Below are positions 9,327 through 18,664 of a stretch of 64,000 nt of DNA, piece by piece (position 1 is the first letter of the stretch; each line of letters starts with the position of its first letter). The stretch covers positions 31,516 through 95,515 of the forward strand of contig NZ_PKOJ01000011.1 of the NCBI RefSeq assembly GCF_002860325.1, read 5' to 3'. The notes under the pieces are model-generated. The model saw only the letters and a list, made by a program, of their open reading frames with translations, did no database searches and was not told the origin of the DNA. The position numbers and the translations under genes are program-made. The DNA comes from Neptunicoccus cionae. Lineage in GTDB: Bacteria; Pseudomonadota; Alphaproteobacteria; Rhodobacterales; Rhodobacteraceae.

Positions 9327-10280
9327 ATGACAAAACCACCCCTGAACCTCTATCTTGCCGCACCACGGGGCTTTTGCGCCGGTGTGGACCGCGCCATCAA
9401 GATCGTCGAAATGGCGATCGAGAAATGGGGCGCCCCTGTCTACGTGCGTCACGAAATCGTGCACAACAAATACGTGGTGGACGGGCTGCGCGAGAAAGGC
9501 GCGGTTTTTGTGGAAGAACTCTCCGAATGCCCAGACGACAGGCCTGTGATTTTTTCGGCTCACGGCGTCCCGAAATCCGTCCCCGCCGCCGCACAGGCCC
9601 GCGAGATGGTTTTTGTCGATGCCACCTGCCCGCTGGTCAGCAAGGTCCACATAGAGGCAGAACGCCACCACCAGAACGGCCTGCAAATGGTGATGATCGG
9701 CCATGACGGCCATCCCGAGACCATCGGCACCATGGGCCAGCTGCCCGAAGGCGAAGTGTTGCTGGTGGAAACCCCTGCGGATGTGGCGAAACTAGCGCCC
9801 CGTGATCCGGAACAACTTGCCTATATCACACAGACCACCCTGTCGGTGGACGATACGATTGAAATCGTAGATGCGCTCAAAGCCCGTTTTCCGGCCATCG
9901 TCGGCCCCCATAAGGAAGACATCTGCTACGCCACCACAAACAGACAGGAAGCGGTTAAGGCGGTCGCACCGAAAATCGACGCCCTGCTGGTGATTGGTGC
10001 GCCGAACTCGTCCAACTCCAAACGGCTGGTTGAAGTGGGCAAAACCGCCGGATGCAGCTATTCCCAACTGGTGCAACGGGCCGCCGATATAGACTGGCGC
10101 GCCCTTGACGGGATCACATCTGTGGGCATCACCGCAGGGGCATCTGCGCCGGAAGTCCTGATCAACGAGGTGATTGACGCCTTCAAGGACCGTTATGACG
10201 TAACCAGCGAAGTGGTGGAAACCGCCGTCGAAAACGTCAGCTTCAAAGTGCCCCGCGTGCTGCGCGACACAGCCGCTTGA
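9327..10280 (+). CDS. ispH: 4-hydroxy-3-methylbut-2-enyl diphosphate reductase
   Basis: Last enzyme of the MEP isoprenoid pathway; reduces HMBPP to IPP and DMAPP with a [4Fe-4S] cluster. The 317 residues show the three cluster cysteines: Cys17 ([12 protein letters not shown]), Cys101 ([11 protein letters not shown]) and Cys200 ([11 protein letters not shown]), with substrate His42 and the EEL-SAHG region. The gene starts a plus-strand run in which each cistron overlaps or closely follows the last, down to accA. Confidence 0.97.
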   Translation: MTKPPLNLYLAAPRGFCAGVDRAIKIVEMAIEKWGAPVYVRHEIVHNKYVVDGLREKGAVFVEELSECPDDRPVIFSAHGVPKSVPAAAQAREMVFVDATCPLVSKVHIEAERHHQNGLQMVMIGHDGHPETIGTMGQLPEGEVLLVETPADVAKLAPRDPEQLAYITQTTLSVDDTIEIVDALKARFPAIVGPHKEDICYATTNRQEAVKAVAPKIDALLVIGAPNSSNSKRLVEVGKTAGCSYSQLVQRAADIDWRALDGITSVGITAGASAPEVLINEVIDAFKDRYDVTSEVVETAVENVSFKVPRVLRDTAA

Positions 10281-10723
10281 TGGTACCGACACTGCCGCCA
10301 CGCACCCCGCTGGCACTGGCAACCCTTGGAACCGCCCCCTTTGTCATCGGTGCAATCGGGGCCGCAACCGATACGGTTTTCACCCCTTTTCCCTACAGCA
10401 GTGTGCAATCTGTTATTCACTACGGGGTGGTGATCCTGTCTTTCCTGACCGGCATCCTCTGGGGGTTTGCGTCACATTCGCCGAAAGGCGAGTCCTCTTA
10501 CGCCTACATCACTGGTGCGATCCCTGCGCTTTACGTCTTTTTCGCGGTTGCCGGAACTGATGCCGACAAGCTGGAAGCGCTGATGTTCGGCTTCCCTGCC
10601 CTGCTGGTGATCGACACATCCTTCCAGAAATCCGGACTAGCCCCGAAATGGTGGTTGACCCTTCGGATCCCCTCAACGCTGCTGATTATTGCCTGCCTGT
10701 TTCTGACACGGATCAGCATCTGA
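10280..10723 (+). CDS. DUF3429 membrane protein
   Basis: A 147-residue protein with four to five hydrophobic segments matching DUF3429: TPLALATLGTAPFVIG, YGVVILSFLTGILWGF, GAIPALYVFFA and a C-terminal hydrophobic helix. Its ATG overlaps the ispH stop by one base (TGATG), so translational coupling is likely. Function is unknown; location is probably the inner membrane. Confidence 0.82.
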   Translation: MVPTLPPRTPLALATLGTAPFVIGAIGAATDTVFTPFPYSSVQSVIHYGVVILSFLTGILWGFASHSPKGESSYAYITGAIPALYVFFAVAGTDADKLEALMFGFPALLVIDTSFQKSGLAPKWWLTLRIPSTLLIIACLFLTRISI

Positions 10724-10801
10724 CGGTCCGGCACAATAGACAATGCAGATTGAACAGGGCGACCCAACCGTGACACACTGCCCCAAAGACGGAGAGTGCA
10801 A

Positions 10802-11389
10802 ATGGACCGCCAGACCATAGACATCTATGACGAGAAAGCCAGCGAATATGCCAGCCGCGTCACACGTGATACACCGTCCACCCATCTACGTGCTTTTATG
10901 GATGCACTTCCGGAAGGCGGCAGGGTTCTGGATCTGGGCTGTGGACCGGGCAATGCGGCAGCAAACATGCGGGATGCAGGGTTTGAGGTAACAGCCCTTG
11001 ATGCCAGCCCCAAAATGGTAGAGCTCGGCGCGGCCCGTTACGGGCTGAACATCACCCTTGGCACCTTTGATGATGTGACACAGGTTGCGGTGTATGACGG
11101 TATCTGGGCCAGTTTCTCGCTGTTGCACGCCGCGCGGCAGGATATTCCCCGACACCTGAAGGCCATACATACGGCACTGAAATCCGGCGGTATTTTCGTG
11201 ATCGGCGTAAAAACCGGAACCGGCACCAGCAGGGATGCAATCGGGCGACAGTATACCTATTTTGAACCGGACGAACTGGACCGGCTTTTGCGCAATGCGG
11301 GCTTTCGCCCTGTTGCCTCTGACAGCGGCTCTGATACAGGGTTGTCCGGTGAAACTTCCCCGTGGATTATTGTGACTGCCCATGCCTGA
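10802..11389 (+). CDS. Class I SAM-dependent methyltransferase
   Basis: A 195-residue Rossmann-fold methyltransferase. Motif I is [15 protein letters not shown] (about 43-57), followed by [14 protein letters not shown] and a motif near WASFSLLHA. The ATG at 10802 is preceded by GGAGAG; the GTG two codons earlier is too close to that site. The substrate is not evident. It overlaps rnhA by 8 nt. Confidence 0.88.
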   Translation: MDRQTIDIYDEKASEYASRVTRDTPSTHLRAFMDALPEGGRVLDLGCGPGNAAANMRDAGFEVTALDASPKMVELGAARYGLNITLGTFDDVTQVAVYDGIWASFSLLHAARQDIPRHLKAIHTALKSGGIFVIGVKTGTGTSRDAIGRQYTYFEPDELDRLLRNAGFRPVASDSGSDTGLSGETSPWIIVTAHA

Positions 11390-11858
11390 ACTCTTCGCTT
11401 ACACAGACGGTGCCTGCTCCGGAAACCCCGGTCCCGGAGGCTGGGGCGCTATGCTGATCGCCCGCGACGGCGACACCATCCTGAAAACCCGCGAACTGAA
11501 CGGCGGCGAGCCGGAAACCACCAATAACCGGATGGAACTTCTGGCCGCGATCAACGCGCTCGAAGCACTGGAAAAACCCAGCACCATTACGCTCGTAACC
11601 GACAGCAATTACGTGAAAGACGGTATCACCAAGTGGATTTTCGGCTGGAAGAAAAACGGCTGGAAAACCGCCGCTAAAAAGCCGGTGAAGAACGAGGAAT
11701 TGTGGAAGGCACTGGATGCCGCCACCAAGCGGCACAATATCACATGGAAATGGATTAAGGGACACGCTGGACACGCCGAAAACGAACGGGCAGATGAACT
11801 GGCCCGTCAGGGGATGGAACCCTTCAAACCCGCCAAGAAACCAGCCAAATCAAAATGA
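11382..11858 (+). CDS. rnhA: Ribonuclease HI
   Basis: Degrades the RNA strand of RNA-DNA hybrids. The 158 residues carry the DEDD site: Asp9 ([16 protein letters not shown]), Glu52 (NNRMELLAA), Asp74 (VTDSNYV) and Asp138 (NERADELA), plus His128 in IKGHAGH. The C-terminus ends in a Lys/Pro-rich tail. It overlaps the methyltransferase (8 nt) and the TRIC gene (4 nt). Confidence 0.97.
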   Translation: MPELFAYTDGACSGNPGPGGWGAMLIARDGDTILKTRELNGGEPETTNNRMELLAAINALEALEKPSTITLVTDSNYVKDGITKWIFGWKKNGWKTAAKKPVKNEELWKALDAATKRHNITWKWIKGHAGHAENERADELARQGMEPFKPAKKPAKSK

Positions 11859-12478
11859 CTCCGCTCGAAGCCCTTGATTTCGCAGCTGTTTTTGTCTTTG
11901 CCCTGACGGGAGCATTAACCGCCAGCCGCGCGCAGCTTGATATCATCGGCTTTGCCTTTCTGGCGAGCCTCACAGCGGTGGGTGGCGGAACCATCCGCGA
12001 CCTGCTTCTTTACCAGAACCCGATCTTCTGGATCGAAGCCCCCCGATACATCATGATCGCCTGCGCGGCGGCAGCGCTGGTCTTTGTTACAGCCCATCTG
12101 TTTGAAAGCCGCCTGCGGGTGATCCTCTGGCTCGACGCCCTTGCCCTGTCCGTAGCCGTCGCAGCCGGTGCGGGTGTGGCCCTTGCCACCGGCCAGTCCC
12201 CGATTATCGTGGCCTTGATGGGTGCGGTTACCGGCACTATGGGCGGCCTGATGCGCGATGTGGTGGCCAACGAAGTGCCGCTTGCCCTGAAGCAGGGGGA
12301 ACTCTACGTAACCGCCGCCTTCGCCGGTGCAGTGGCCGCCCTGCTGACGGCAGGTGTGACAGATCATACGCTGGCCCCTCTGGCAGCCTGTACCGCTGTC
12401 ACCCTAATCCTGCGCGCCGGCTCCATTGCCTTCGGCTGGCGCCTGCCCGTCTACAAAAGCCGACCGCCCAAACAATAA
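11855..12478 (+). CDS. Trimeric intracellular cation channel (TRIC/UPF0126) family protein
   Basis: A 207-residue membrane protein built from two related three-helix halves. The glycine hinge motifs [15 protein letters not shown] in the first half and [15 protein letters not shown] in the second half are the family marks. Bacterial TRIC homologues form cation channels; the physiological role here is unknown. Its ATG overlaps the rnhA stop by 4 nt. Confidence 0.9.
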   Translation: MTPLEALDFAAVFVFALTGALTASRAQLDIIGFAFLASLTAVGGGTIRDLLLYQNPIFWIEAPRYIMIACAAAALVFVTAHLFESRLRVILWLDALALSVAVAAGAGVALATGQSPIIVALMGAVTGTMGGLMRDVVANEVPLALKQGELYVTAAFAGAVAALLTAGVTDHTLAPLAACTAVTLILRAGSIAFGWRLPVYKSRPPKQ

Positions 12479-12560
12479 GCCCTGCGCGCACCTTTTCAAT
12501 GTTCCCGAAATACTCCTGCCGGAGGCAATTCGCCCATTGGGACTGCCCTGCCGCACCCCA

Positions 12561-12591
12561 TTGCAATTCCGCGCCAGCACCGCCATATAAT
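12561..12591 (+). promoter_or_regulatory. Candidate sigma-70 promoter for accA
   Basis: A perfect -10 TATAAT (12586-12591) lies 33 bp before the accA ATG. The best -35 is TTGCAA at 12561 with a 19-bp spacer, longer than ideal. Confidence 0.45.
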
Positions 12592-12624
12592 GCCAATCTA
12601 AAAATAACGCTGACACGGGTGACA

Positions 12625-13584
12625 ATGCAAAACTACCTCGAGTTTGAAAAGCCTCTGGCCGAGATCGAAGGCAAAGCCGAAGAACTGCGTGCCATGGCAC
12701 GGCAGAACCCCGAAATGGATGTGGAAAAAGAGGCACAAGCGCTCGACAAGAAAGCGCAGGACCTGTTGGTGGATCTTTACCAGAAACTGACTCCGTGGCG
12801 CAAATGTCAGGTGGCCCGTCACCCCGACCGGCCCCAGTGCAGCGACTATATCAACGCAATTTTCACCGAATATACACCGCTCGCCGGTGATCGTAACTTC
12901 GCTGACGATTATGCCGTGATGGGGGGGCTTGCCCGCCTCAACGACAAACCTGTGATGGTGATCGGCCATGAAAAGGGCAAGGACACCAAATCCCGCATCC
13001 ACCACAACTTCGGCATGGCCCGCCCCGAAGGCTATCGCAAGGCGATCCGCCTGATGGACATGGCAGACCGTTTCGGCCTGCCGGTGATTACACTGGTGGA
13101 TACGCAGGGCGCCTACCCCGGCAAAGGGGCGGAAGAACGCGGCCAGTCCGAAGCCATTGCCCGATCCACCGAAAAATGTCTCTCTCTCGGGGTCCCGCTG
13201 ATTTCGATCATTATCGGTGAAGGCGGTTCCGGCGGTGCGGTGGCCTTTGCCACGGCGGACAAGCTCGCCATGTTGGAACACTCGGTTTATTCCGTTATCT
13301 CCCCCGAAGGCTGCGCCTCCATCCTGTGGAAAGACGCAGGCAAGATGCGTGAAGCGGCAGAAGCACTGCGCCTGACCGCGCAGGATCTGAAGAAACTTGG
13401 CGTAGCCGATGTTGTGATCCCCGAGCCCATCGGTGGTGCCCAGCGCAATACCGAAGACACAATCCAGAATGTGAAAGCAGCTTTGGACGAAATGCTCGGC
13501 CAGTTGGAAAAGAAAAAACCGGATACGTTGCGCAAGGGGCGCCGCAAGAAGTATCTCGATATGGGGTCTAAATCGCTGGTGTAA
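12625..13584 (+). CDS. accA: Acetyl-CoA carboxylase carboxyltransferase, alpha subunit
   Basis: Alpha half of the carboxyltransferase that makes malonyl-CoA for fatty-acid synthesis. The 319 residues match the family length. Marks are the N-terminal [46 protein letters not shown] and [12 protein letters not shown]. The start at 12625 gives [11 protein letters not shown]; the upstream extension is out of family. A TATAAT box lies upstream, so it may have its own promoter despite following the TRIC gene. Confidence 0.96.
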   Translation: MQNYLEFEKPLAEIEGKAEELRAMARQNPEMDVEKEAQALDKKAQDLLVDLYQKLTPWRKCQVARHPDRPQCSDYINAIFTEYTPLAGDRNFADDYAVMGGLARLNDKPVMVIGHEKGKDTKSRIHHNFGMARPEGYRKAIRLMDMADRFGLPVITLVDTQGAYPGKGAEERGQSEAIARSTEKCLSLGVPLISIIIGEGGSGGAVAFATADKLAMLEHSVYSVISPEGCASILWKDAGKMREAAEALRLTAQDLKKLGVADVVIPEPIGGAQRNTEDTIQNVKAALDEMLGQLEKKKPDTLRKGRRKKYLDMGSKSLV

Positions 13585-13616
13585 CCGCCGCGTTTTCATC
13601 CCGCAACGGCGGGGGA

Positions 13617-15167
13617 TTATCCCCGCCGGATTACACCTGTTACGGCCGCCGCGCCCAGCGCAGTGATCACCCAACCGGTGATTTTGGCAACCCAGCGTAT
13701 CCACCAACCGTGCCAGCCCCAAGGGCTGCGCGAGGTAGACGGCCCCCAAGCATCCTCCTGCCCGAGATTGACGATCGGCACCAGCAGGTCAGCGGCATAG
13801 GCATAGGGCTGGAAAGTCTCATAGTCCTGCCCCGCCTGCCCGCGCATCGCCCAGAACGCACCCGGATTATCGGGGTGTTCTTGTGTGGCAGATACCCAGC
13901 CCGCCGAAATCAGGATCGGCGCGGCGGCCGGGGTCATATCCCCTGCCTCCCATGTTTTCTGGAAATAGAACCCCAGCCCGACGATCAGCAACACCGCCCA
14001 AAGCACCACCCGCGAGGGGCGATAGCCATAGGCCAGCAAAAACCACCCCAGCCCGTCCCGCACCGTCATCATCAACTGCATCCCGCCGGTCGCCGCGGCG
14101 CGGTTCGCTGCTCTTTGCAGACGCTCCTTTTCGATCAGCACTTTTTCAGCGTCTTCACGGTGGCCGATCCGCTCCAGCACCCGCGCCAGATGCTCATAGG
14201 GCTGGGCGCGGAAATCTATACCGTCAGGGCGTCGGGCCAGCCATTCCAAACGGGTTTTTACTGAAATATCCGTATGCTGGGCGAAATCCTGATACTCGAA
14301 CCCGTCCAGCCGGACCGCACCACCGCCCACGCCCCCCGGTTCGTCGTTGAGCCTTCGGGCTTGTGCGCCGGAAAAGTTGATGATCCCGCCGGAAATCTGG
14401 TTCTGCTTGAAATAGAGTACACCGCGAATTTCACAACGGGTCAGGGACAGCGCAATGGCATTGCTGCCCTCTGCCCCGTCGGCCACCGATTTTCCGCCCT
14501 GCCCCGCCGCAGAAATCGCCACATTGCGGCAGTGGAAACCCTCTTCGATGTCCCCGTTGGACAGGATCACCGCGCCTTCGCAGTGCAACTCGGTTTCATC
14601 CGTATTGAACGGGTAATCCCCGAGATAGACAGACCCGCCCACGCGCATGGAATTGGCAAAAATCGCTGAACGGCCGCCACCGTCAATCTGTGCTCCGCAG
14701 ATTTGCAGGTCTCCGCTGATGCGCGCGCCCGGAAAGGCAATTTCTCCGGTACAGATAAAATCGTTACGCAGATAGACCGAGCCGTCGAACACCGCGTTAT
14801 CCGCTGCGATCCCTGGGCACTGGCAGCCTGACAGAAAGACGCCACGCATCCGTGCATTCACAAACACCAGAGTTTTATCCATCACGCATCGGGAAAGGCT
14901 AAGATCATTGGCGCAGTCCACACCCTGAAAATCCAGCGTTCCGGTGATCCGCGCCCCGCGAATGCGGATACCTTTCGCGTGGGGCACCGCAGTGGGATCA
15001 AGCTCCAGCAGGATGAGCCGGATCAACCCTGCACGGATTTCAACCTCCCCTGCTTCGGGTTTCGGGCGTTCTCCGTCCCCTATTATCACCCGTGCGCCGG
15101 TCTCGGCCTGTTCGACCAATCGTCGTTCTGCGGGAAGGAGGGGTTCAAATTCGCGTAAACTCTGCAT
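13617..15167 (-). CDS. Beta-helix-like protein with C-terminal membrane domain
   Basis: A 516-residue protein of no firm family. Residues about 60-300 read like a right-handed beta-helix: repeated short strands such as IRIRGARITGTLDFQGV, NARMRGVFLSGCQ and FPGARISGDLQICGAQI, pentapeptide-like with a hydrophobic residue every few positions. Residues 325-370 are helical and charged. Two membrane segments follow (about 385-410 and 490-512) with a tryptophan-rich stretch between. Similar proteins are annotated as hypothetical or membrane-associated oxidoreductase, but I see no cofactor motif. It is convergent with accA and divergent to the phosphatase gene at 15212. Confidence 0.65.
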   Translation of the reverse strand: MQSLREFEPLLPAERRLVEQAETGARVIIGDGERPKPEAGEVEIRAGLIRLILLELDPTAVPHAKGIRIRGARITGTLDFQGVDCANDLSLSRCVMDKTLVFVNARMRGVFLSGCQCPGIAADNAVFDGSVYLRNDFICTGEIAFPGARISGDLQICGAQIDGGGRSAIFANSMRVGGSVYLGDYPFNTDETELHCEGAVILSNGDIEEGFHCRNVAISAAGQGGKSVADGAEGSNAIALSLTRCEIRGVLYFKQNQISGGIINFSGAQARRLNDEPGGVGGGAVRLDGFEYQDFAQHTDISVKTRLEWLARRPDGIDFRAQPYEHLARVLERIGHREDAEKVLIEKERLQRAANRAAATGGMQLMMTVRDGLGWFLLAYGYRPSRVVLWAVLLIVGLGFYFQKTWEAGDMTPAAAPILISAGWVSATQEHPDNPGAFWAMRGQAGQDYETFQPYAYAADLLVPIVNLGQEDAWGPSTSRSPWGWHGWWIRWVAKITGWVITALGAAAVTGVIRRG

Positions 15168-15211
15168 ATGAAACAGCTAACACGCGCATTACTCTTAAGG
15201 AAACCCTGCCC

Positions 15212-15958
15212 ATGTCCGATCCTGTTCTTTATGCCATTGGTGACATTCACGGCGATCTGGACCAGATGTTGATGATCCACGACCGGATTGCCAAAGACAT
15301 CGCCGCCAACGCTGTCGGCCCCCATCAAGTCATCCATATTGGCGATCTGGTAGACCGGCGCTTTAACAGCTGTCAGGTCATCGATCATCTGATGCAAGGC
15401 CAGCAAGAGGGCAAACCGTGGATCGTGCTCAAAGGCAATCACGACCGGATGATGACGCTGTTTCTGGATCACATGGAACAGGATCCGATCCTGCGCAAGG
15501 ATCTGACGTGGCTTCATCCCCGTCTTGGCGGGCTGACGACACTTGAAAGTTATGGCGTCAGCGGGTTTGATCACACACAGGAAAAGGAAATTCTGGCCGA
15601 GGCCCGCGCCAAAGTGCCAGAGGCCCATCGCGATTACCTGCGCGATCTGCCAGCCTTTCACGATACCCCACGCGCCTTTTTCGCCCATGCTGGGATCGAG
15701 CCGAACGCACCGCTGTCCGATCAGATCGAGGACCACCTGATCTGGATTCGCGCCCCTTTCCACGAACACACCCGCCCTTACGAAAAACTGGTGGTCCACG
15801 GCCATACACCTGTGGATGTTGTAACCCACTACGGCAACCGCCTGAACATTGACACAGGCGCCGCCTACGGGCGCAAGCTGTCGGCGGTTGTGCTGGATGA
15901 CAGCGGTGTCTGGGAACTGACCGAGGACGGGCGGACCGAGGTCCATCGGGAGGGTTGA
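15212..15958 (+). CDS. PPP-family metallophosphatase (serine/threonine or diadenosine tetraphosphatase-like)
   Basis: A 248-residue calcineurin-like phosphoesterase. The three signature motifs are present: GDIHGD near residue 10, GDLVDR near 45 and GNHDR near 75, with two later metal histidines (FFAHAGIEPN and VVHGHTP). The start at 15212 follows a GGAAA-type site; the upstream extension overlaps the divergent gene and lacks family character. The substrate may be a phosphoprotein or a dinucleotide polyphosphate. Confidence 0.88.
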   Translation: MSDPVLYAIGDIHGDLDQMLMIHDRIAKDIAANAVGPHQVIHIGDLVDRRFNSCQVIDHLMQGQQEGKPWIVLKGNHDRMMTLFLDHMEQDPILRKDLTWLHPRLGGLTTLESYGVSGFDHTQEKEILAEARAKVPEAHRDYLRDLPAFHDTPRAFFAHAGIEPNAPLSDQIEDHLIWIRAPFHEHTRPYEKLVVHGHTPVDVVTHYGNRLNIDTGAAYGRKLSAVVLDDSGVWELTEDGRTEVHREG

Positions 15959-15995
15959 CTGACATACGGTCAGACCCTCCCGCAACCGGAGACAG

Positions 15996-16033
15996 AAAAC
16001 GCCCGCCAGACAGCAGGTCTGGCGGGCGTTTTT
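15996..16033. terminator. Bidirectional intrinsic terminator
   Basis: Arms AAAACGCCCGCCAGA (15996-16010) and TCTGGCGGGCGTTTT with a 7-base loop. Runs of A and T flank both sides, so it can end both the phosphatase transcript (plus) and the DUF2783 transcript (minus), which converge here. Confidence 0.92.
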
Positions 16034-16054
16034 CGTGAATAGCGTGTTGTCCTG

Positions 16055-16246
16055 TTAGCCGGCCTGTTTGGCCAGTTCGAACGCACGGCTCAGCACGTCA
16101 CGATCCCCGACCACATTGGACAGCAGCAGAACCAGACGGGCGTTCAGCGCATGGCTTTCCGCCTCGCTCAGCCCTTCGTGGGCCGCCAGAAGTTCGGCGT
16201 AAAAGCCATCGGCATCTTCGATATTCGGCGTAAAGAGTTTATCCAC
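16055..16246 (-). CDS. DUF2783 small protein
   Basis: A 63-residue helical protein beginning MDKLFTPNIEDADGFY, matching DUF2783. It lies 4 nt after the FAD monooxygenase gene and is the last cistron before the terminator. DUF2783 proteins are often encoded beside aromatic FAD hydroxylases, so an accessory role is an inference; no function is established. Confidence 0.82.
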   Translation of the reverse strand: MDKLFTPNIEDADGFYAELLAAHEGLSEAESHALNARLVLLLSNVVGDRDVLSRAFELAKQAG

Positions 16247-16250
16247 GGGT

Positions 16251-17849
16251 TTACCCTCCCATCGCGGTTTTCAAGGCAGCAGATACATCGGCGGTAGTCG
16301 GGTTGACCCAGCGGGCTGCTATCACCTGATCCGGCCGGATCAGATAGACCGCCTGTTCAGCCCCGCCAAGATAACGTTCGGCGATCAGATCATCCGGCGC
16401 CACGATCACGTCCACCAGATCAAGGTCGAGCCCTTCGGGTTTGAATTCCGAATTCACGGTAAACAACTGGAACCGCCCGCCAATACGGTCGATCAGCCAA
16501 CCCTGATCTGTAGGCGCATCGACCAGCGTTGCCCCGACACGGGTGCGTTGCGGCAGGCTTGCGTCATCCGCCCCGTTCAGGGACGATCCGTCATAAACAC
16601 ATGGTACGGACAACCGGCCCGAGTTCACCAGCGGGCGCATGGCATCGGTGTGTTCCACCAGATCCAGAACGCTTTCACGGAACAGTTTCGCAATCTCCGT
16701 TTTCGGCGTCATGAAGTCGGTCGTGCGGCTGGAGTTCAGAATATTTTCGTCCGCACCGTGCTTGCGCTCTTCCTGATAGGTGTCGAGCAGGCGTTCGCCC
16801 GCCTCGCCCTTGATCACTGCGGCCAGTTTCCAGCCCAGATTGTCCACGTCCTGAATGCCGCCGTTACAGCCCCGTGCGCCGAAAGGGGACACCTGATGGG
16901 CGCTGTCTCCGGCAAAGAAGACGCGGCCGTGGCGGTATTCATCCATGCTCATGCACTGGAAGGTGTAAACGCTGACCCATTCCGGTTCAAACTCTACGCC
17001 TTCGCCCAGCATCGCCTGAACCTTTGGCATGTAGTATTCCGGCTGCACCACCGCCTTGCGATCGATATCCCAGCCAAGCTGGAAATCGATGCGCCAGATG
17101 TCATCGGGCTGTTTGTGCAGCAGCACAGACTGGCCGCGGTTAAAGGGCGGATCAAACCAGAACCAGCGTTCGGTCGGGAAATCCGCGGTCATCTTCACAT
17201 CGCAAATCAGGAAGTTGTCTTCAAATACGCGCCCTGTGAAATCATGCCCCAGCATGGTGCGCACCGGAGAGCGCGCGCCGTCACAAGCCACCATGTAATC
17301 CGCTTCCATGCGGTAAGGGCCTTCGGGGGTGTCCACTTCCAGCACTACATGATCGTCATGGGAATCGACCGAGAGCACGCGGTTCTTGCCACGAATTTCA
17401 ATCGGCGCCCCTTCGGCCTGTGCCGCACGGATGCGTTCGACCAGAAACTTTTCGAAGTAGGGTTGTTGCAGGTTGATGAAAGCGGGGCGCTTGTGGCCCT
17501 CTTCCGGCAGCAGATTGAAATCGTAAATCTGCCGCTCGTCACGGAAGACACGGCCCACGTTCCACACCACGCCCAAATCCACCATAGGATCGGCGGCGCC
17601 CATACGGTCACAAATTTCCAGCGTGCGTTTGGCAAAACAGATCGCGCGGCTGCCGACACCGACACCGTCGTGGTCATCCAGAACCACGCAGGGCACGTTT
17701 TTCAGCCCCAATTCCAGCGCCATCCCCATCCCGACAGGGCCGCCGCCTACAATCACCACAGGGTGGCGCGCGGGGCTTTGTGCATCCTGATCCGCAGACC
17801 GTTCATAGGGGTACAGCGTGAACGCTGTTTCATATCTTACATCAACCAT
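16251..17849 (-). CDS. FAD-dependent aromatic monooxygenase (MhpA/PheA-like group A flavoprotein)
   Basis: A 532-residue single-component flavin hydroxylase. The dinucleotide site is VVIVGGGPVGMGMALELG (about 32-49), the DG motif is VACDGARSPVR (about 190) and the second FAD motif is FFAGDSAHQVSPFGARG (about 310). It lacks a signal peptide, so it is cytoplasmic and NAD(P)H dependent by family. It is in the hmgA-fahA locus, so a ring hydroxylation feeding homogentisate (for example of hydroxyphenylacetate) is a reasonable guess, not proven. Confidence 0.85.
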   Translation of the reverse strand: MVDVRYETAFTLYPYERSADQDAQSPARHPVVIVGGGPVGMGMALELGLKNVPCVVLDDHDGVGVGSRAICFAKRTLEICDRMGAADPMVDLGVVWNVGRVFRDERQIYDFNLLPEEGHKRPAFINLQQPYFEKFLVERIRAAQAEGAPIEIRGKNRVLSVDSHDDHVVLEVDTPEGPYRMEADYMVACDGARSPVRTMLGHDFTGRVFEDNFLICDVKMTADFPTERWFWFDPPFNRGQSVLLHKQPDDIWRIDFQLGWDIDRKAVVQPEYYMPKVQAMLGEGVEFEPEWVSVYTFQCMSMDEYRHGRVFFAGDSAHQVSPFGARGCNGGIQDVDNLGWKLAAVIKGEAGERLLDTYQEERKHGADENILNSSRTTDFMTPKTEIAKLFRESVLDLVEHTDAMRPLVNSGRLSVPCVYDGSSLNGADDASLPQRTRVGATLVDAPTDQGWLIDRIGGRFQLFTVNSEFKPEGLDLDLVDVIVAPDDLIAERYLGGAEQAVYLIRPDQVIAARWVNPTTADVSAALKTAMGG

Positions 17850-17852
17850 GGG

Positions 17853-18368
17853 TCACTCCCAATAGGGCGCGGCACTCTGCACGCGACCAAACTCCAGATA
17901 AAAATCGTCCAATTGCGGCGGAGCAATGCCCGCCGCGCTAAGCATGCAATGCACCTGTCCGCGGTGGTGCAGCTGATGTTGCACCAGATGCAGGAACAAC
18001 CAGTCCACCCGCTCCTCCTGCGGGGCGTCAGGCCGGTCTGTCATCCGCGTTGAGTGCAGATCGTCAGGTTCTAGCTCTTGCGCAAATGCGATGAACCGCG
18101 CGTCCGCCCGCGCCTGTGCCTGTTGCAGTGGTGGCAGGGTGGCGAAATCCTCGCGTTCATAAACAGCACGCCCTTTGCCCCCCTGTTCCAAAGCATCAAG
18201 GTAATACAGATCCACTTCGTAAATATGGTTGAGCGTGCGCCCGACAGAGCCGAAAAACCCCGGACGCGCCGCCCAAAGCGCAGATTCCGTCAGAGCAGAG
18301 CAGGCATCGTAAAGCACCCCGTTCGCCCATGCGTTGTTCTGCGCCATTTTCACGAAATGCTGTATCAC
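17853..18368 (-). CDS. DinB family protein
   Basis: A 171-residue four-helix DinB-fold protein. The probable metal histidines are in TLNHIYEVDLYYL (about residue 48) and HLVQHQLHHRGQVH (about 128-141). The DinB superfamily includes thiol-dependent isomerases such as mycothiol-dependent maleylpyruvate isomerase, which fits a ring-cleavage locus, but many members have no known role. It sits between a small membrane protein gene (4-nt overlap) and the flavin hydroxylase gene (3-nt gap). Confidence 0.86.
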   Translation of the reverse strand: MIQHFVKMAQNNAWANGVLYDACSALTESALWAARPGFFGSVGRTLNHIYEVDLYYLDALEQGGKGRAVYEREDFATLPPLQQAQARADARFIAFAQELEPDDLHSTRMTDRPDAPQEERVDWLFLHLVQHQLHHRGQVHCMLSAAGIAPPQLDDFYLEFGRVQSAAPYWE

Positions 18369-18649
18369 CCGCGCGGCACCAGTACAAAAGGTTGGGCCAG
18401 AACCACCAGCATCAACAGGATTGTCACCCAGATCAGCTGGCGCCGTTCAGTCGCGACCGACGGGTCACTGAAGAACCCGCCAAAAGCGCGAAAGATATGG
18501 CCCATCCAGACAGAAAAGCCACCACCCGTGCGATCATGCTCCCGCACGGACTGGCGTGTCAGCCGCCCGAGCATCCGGAACATCAGGAAAACCCAAACGG
18601 CAAAAACGATGCCCATCAAGGTCAGTATTGCAATGTTGAGTGGTGGCAT
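18365..18649 (-). CDS. Small two-helix membrane protein
   Basis: A 94-residue protein with hydrophobic segments at about 5-25 and 72-90 separated by a charged, probably cytoplasmic loop with RLTRQSVREHDR. No family recognised. It is close behind the metallo-beta-lactamase-fold gene and overlaps dinB by 4 nt, so it is part of the same transcript. Confidence 0.7.
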   Translation of the reverse strand: MPPLNIAILTLMGIVFAVWVFLMFRMLGRLTRQSVREHDRTGGGFSVWMGHIFRAFGGFFSDPSVATERRQLIWVTILLMLVVLAQPFVLVPRG

Positions 18650-18664
18650 ATCGTCCTCCTGTGA

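Noticed and set aside
16548..18053. 501-codon plus-strand frame opposite the FAD monooxygenase and dinB genes
   Set aside because: Antisense shadow covering two well-supported genes; no family character.
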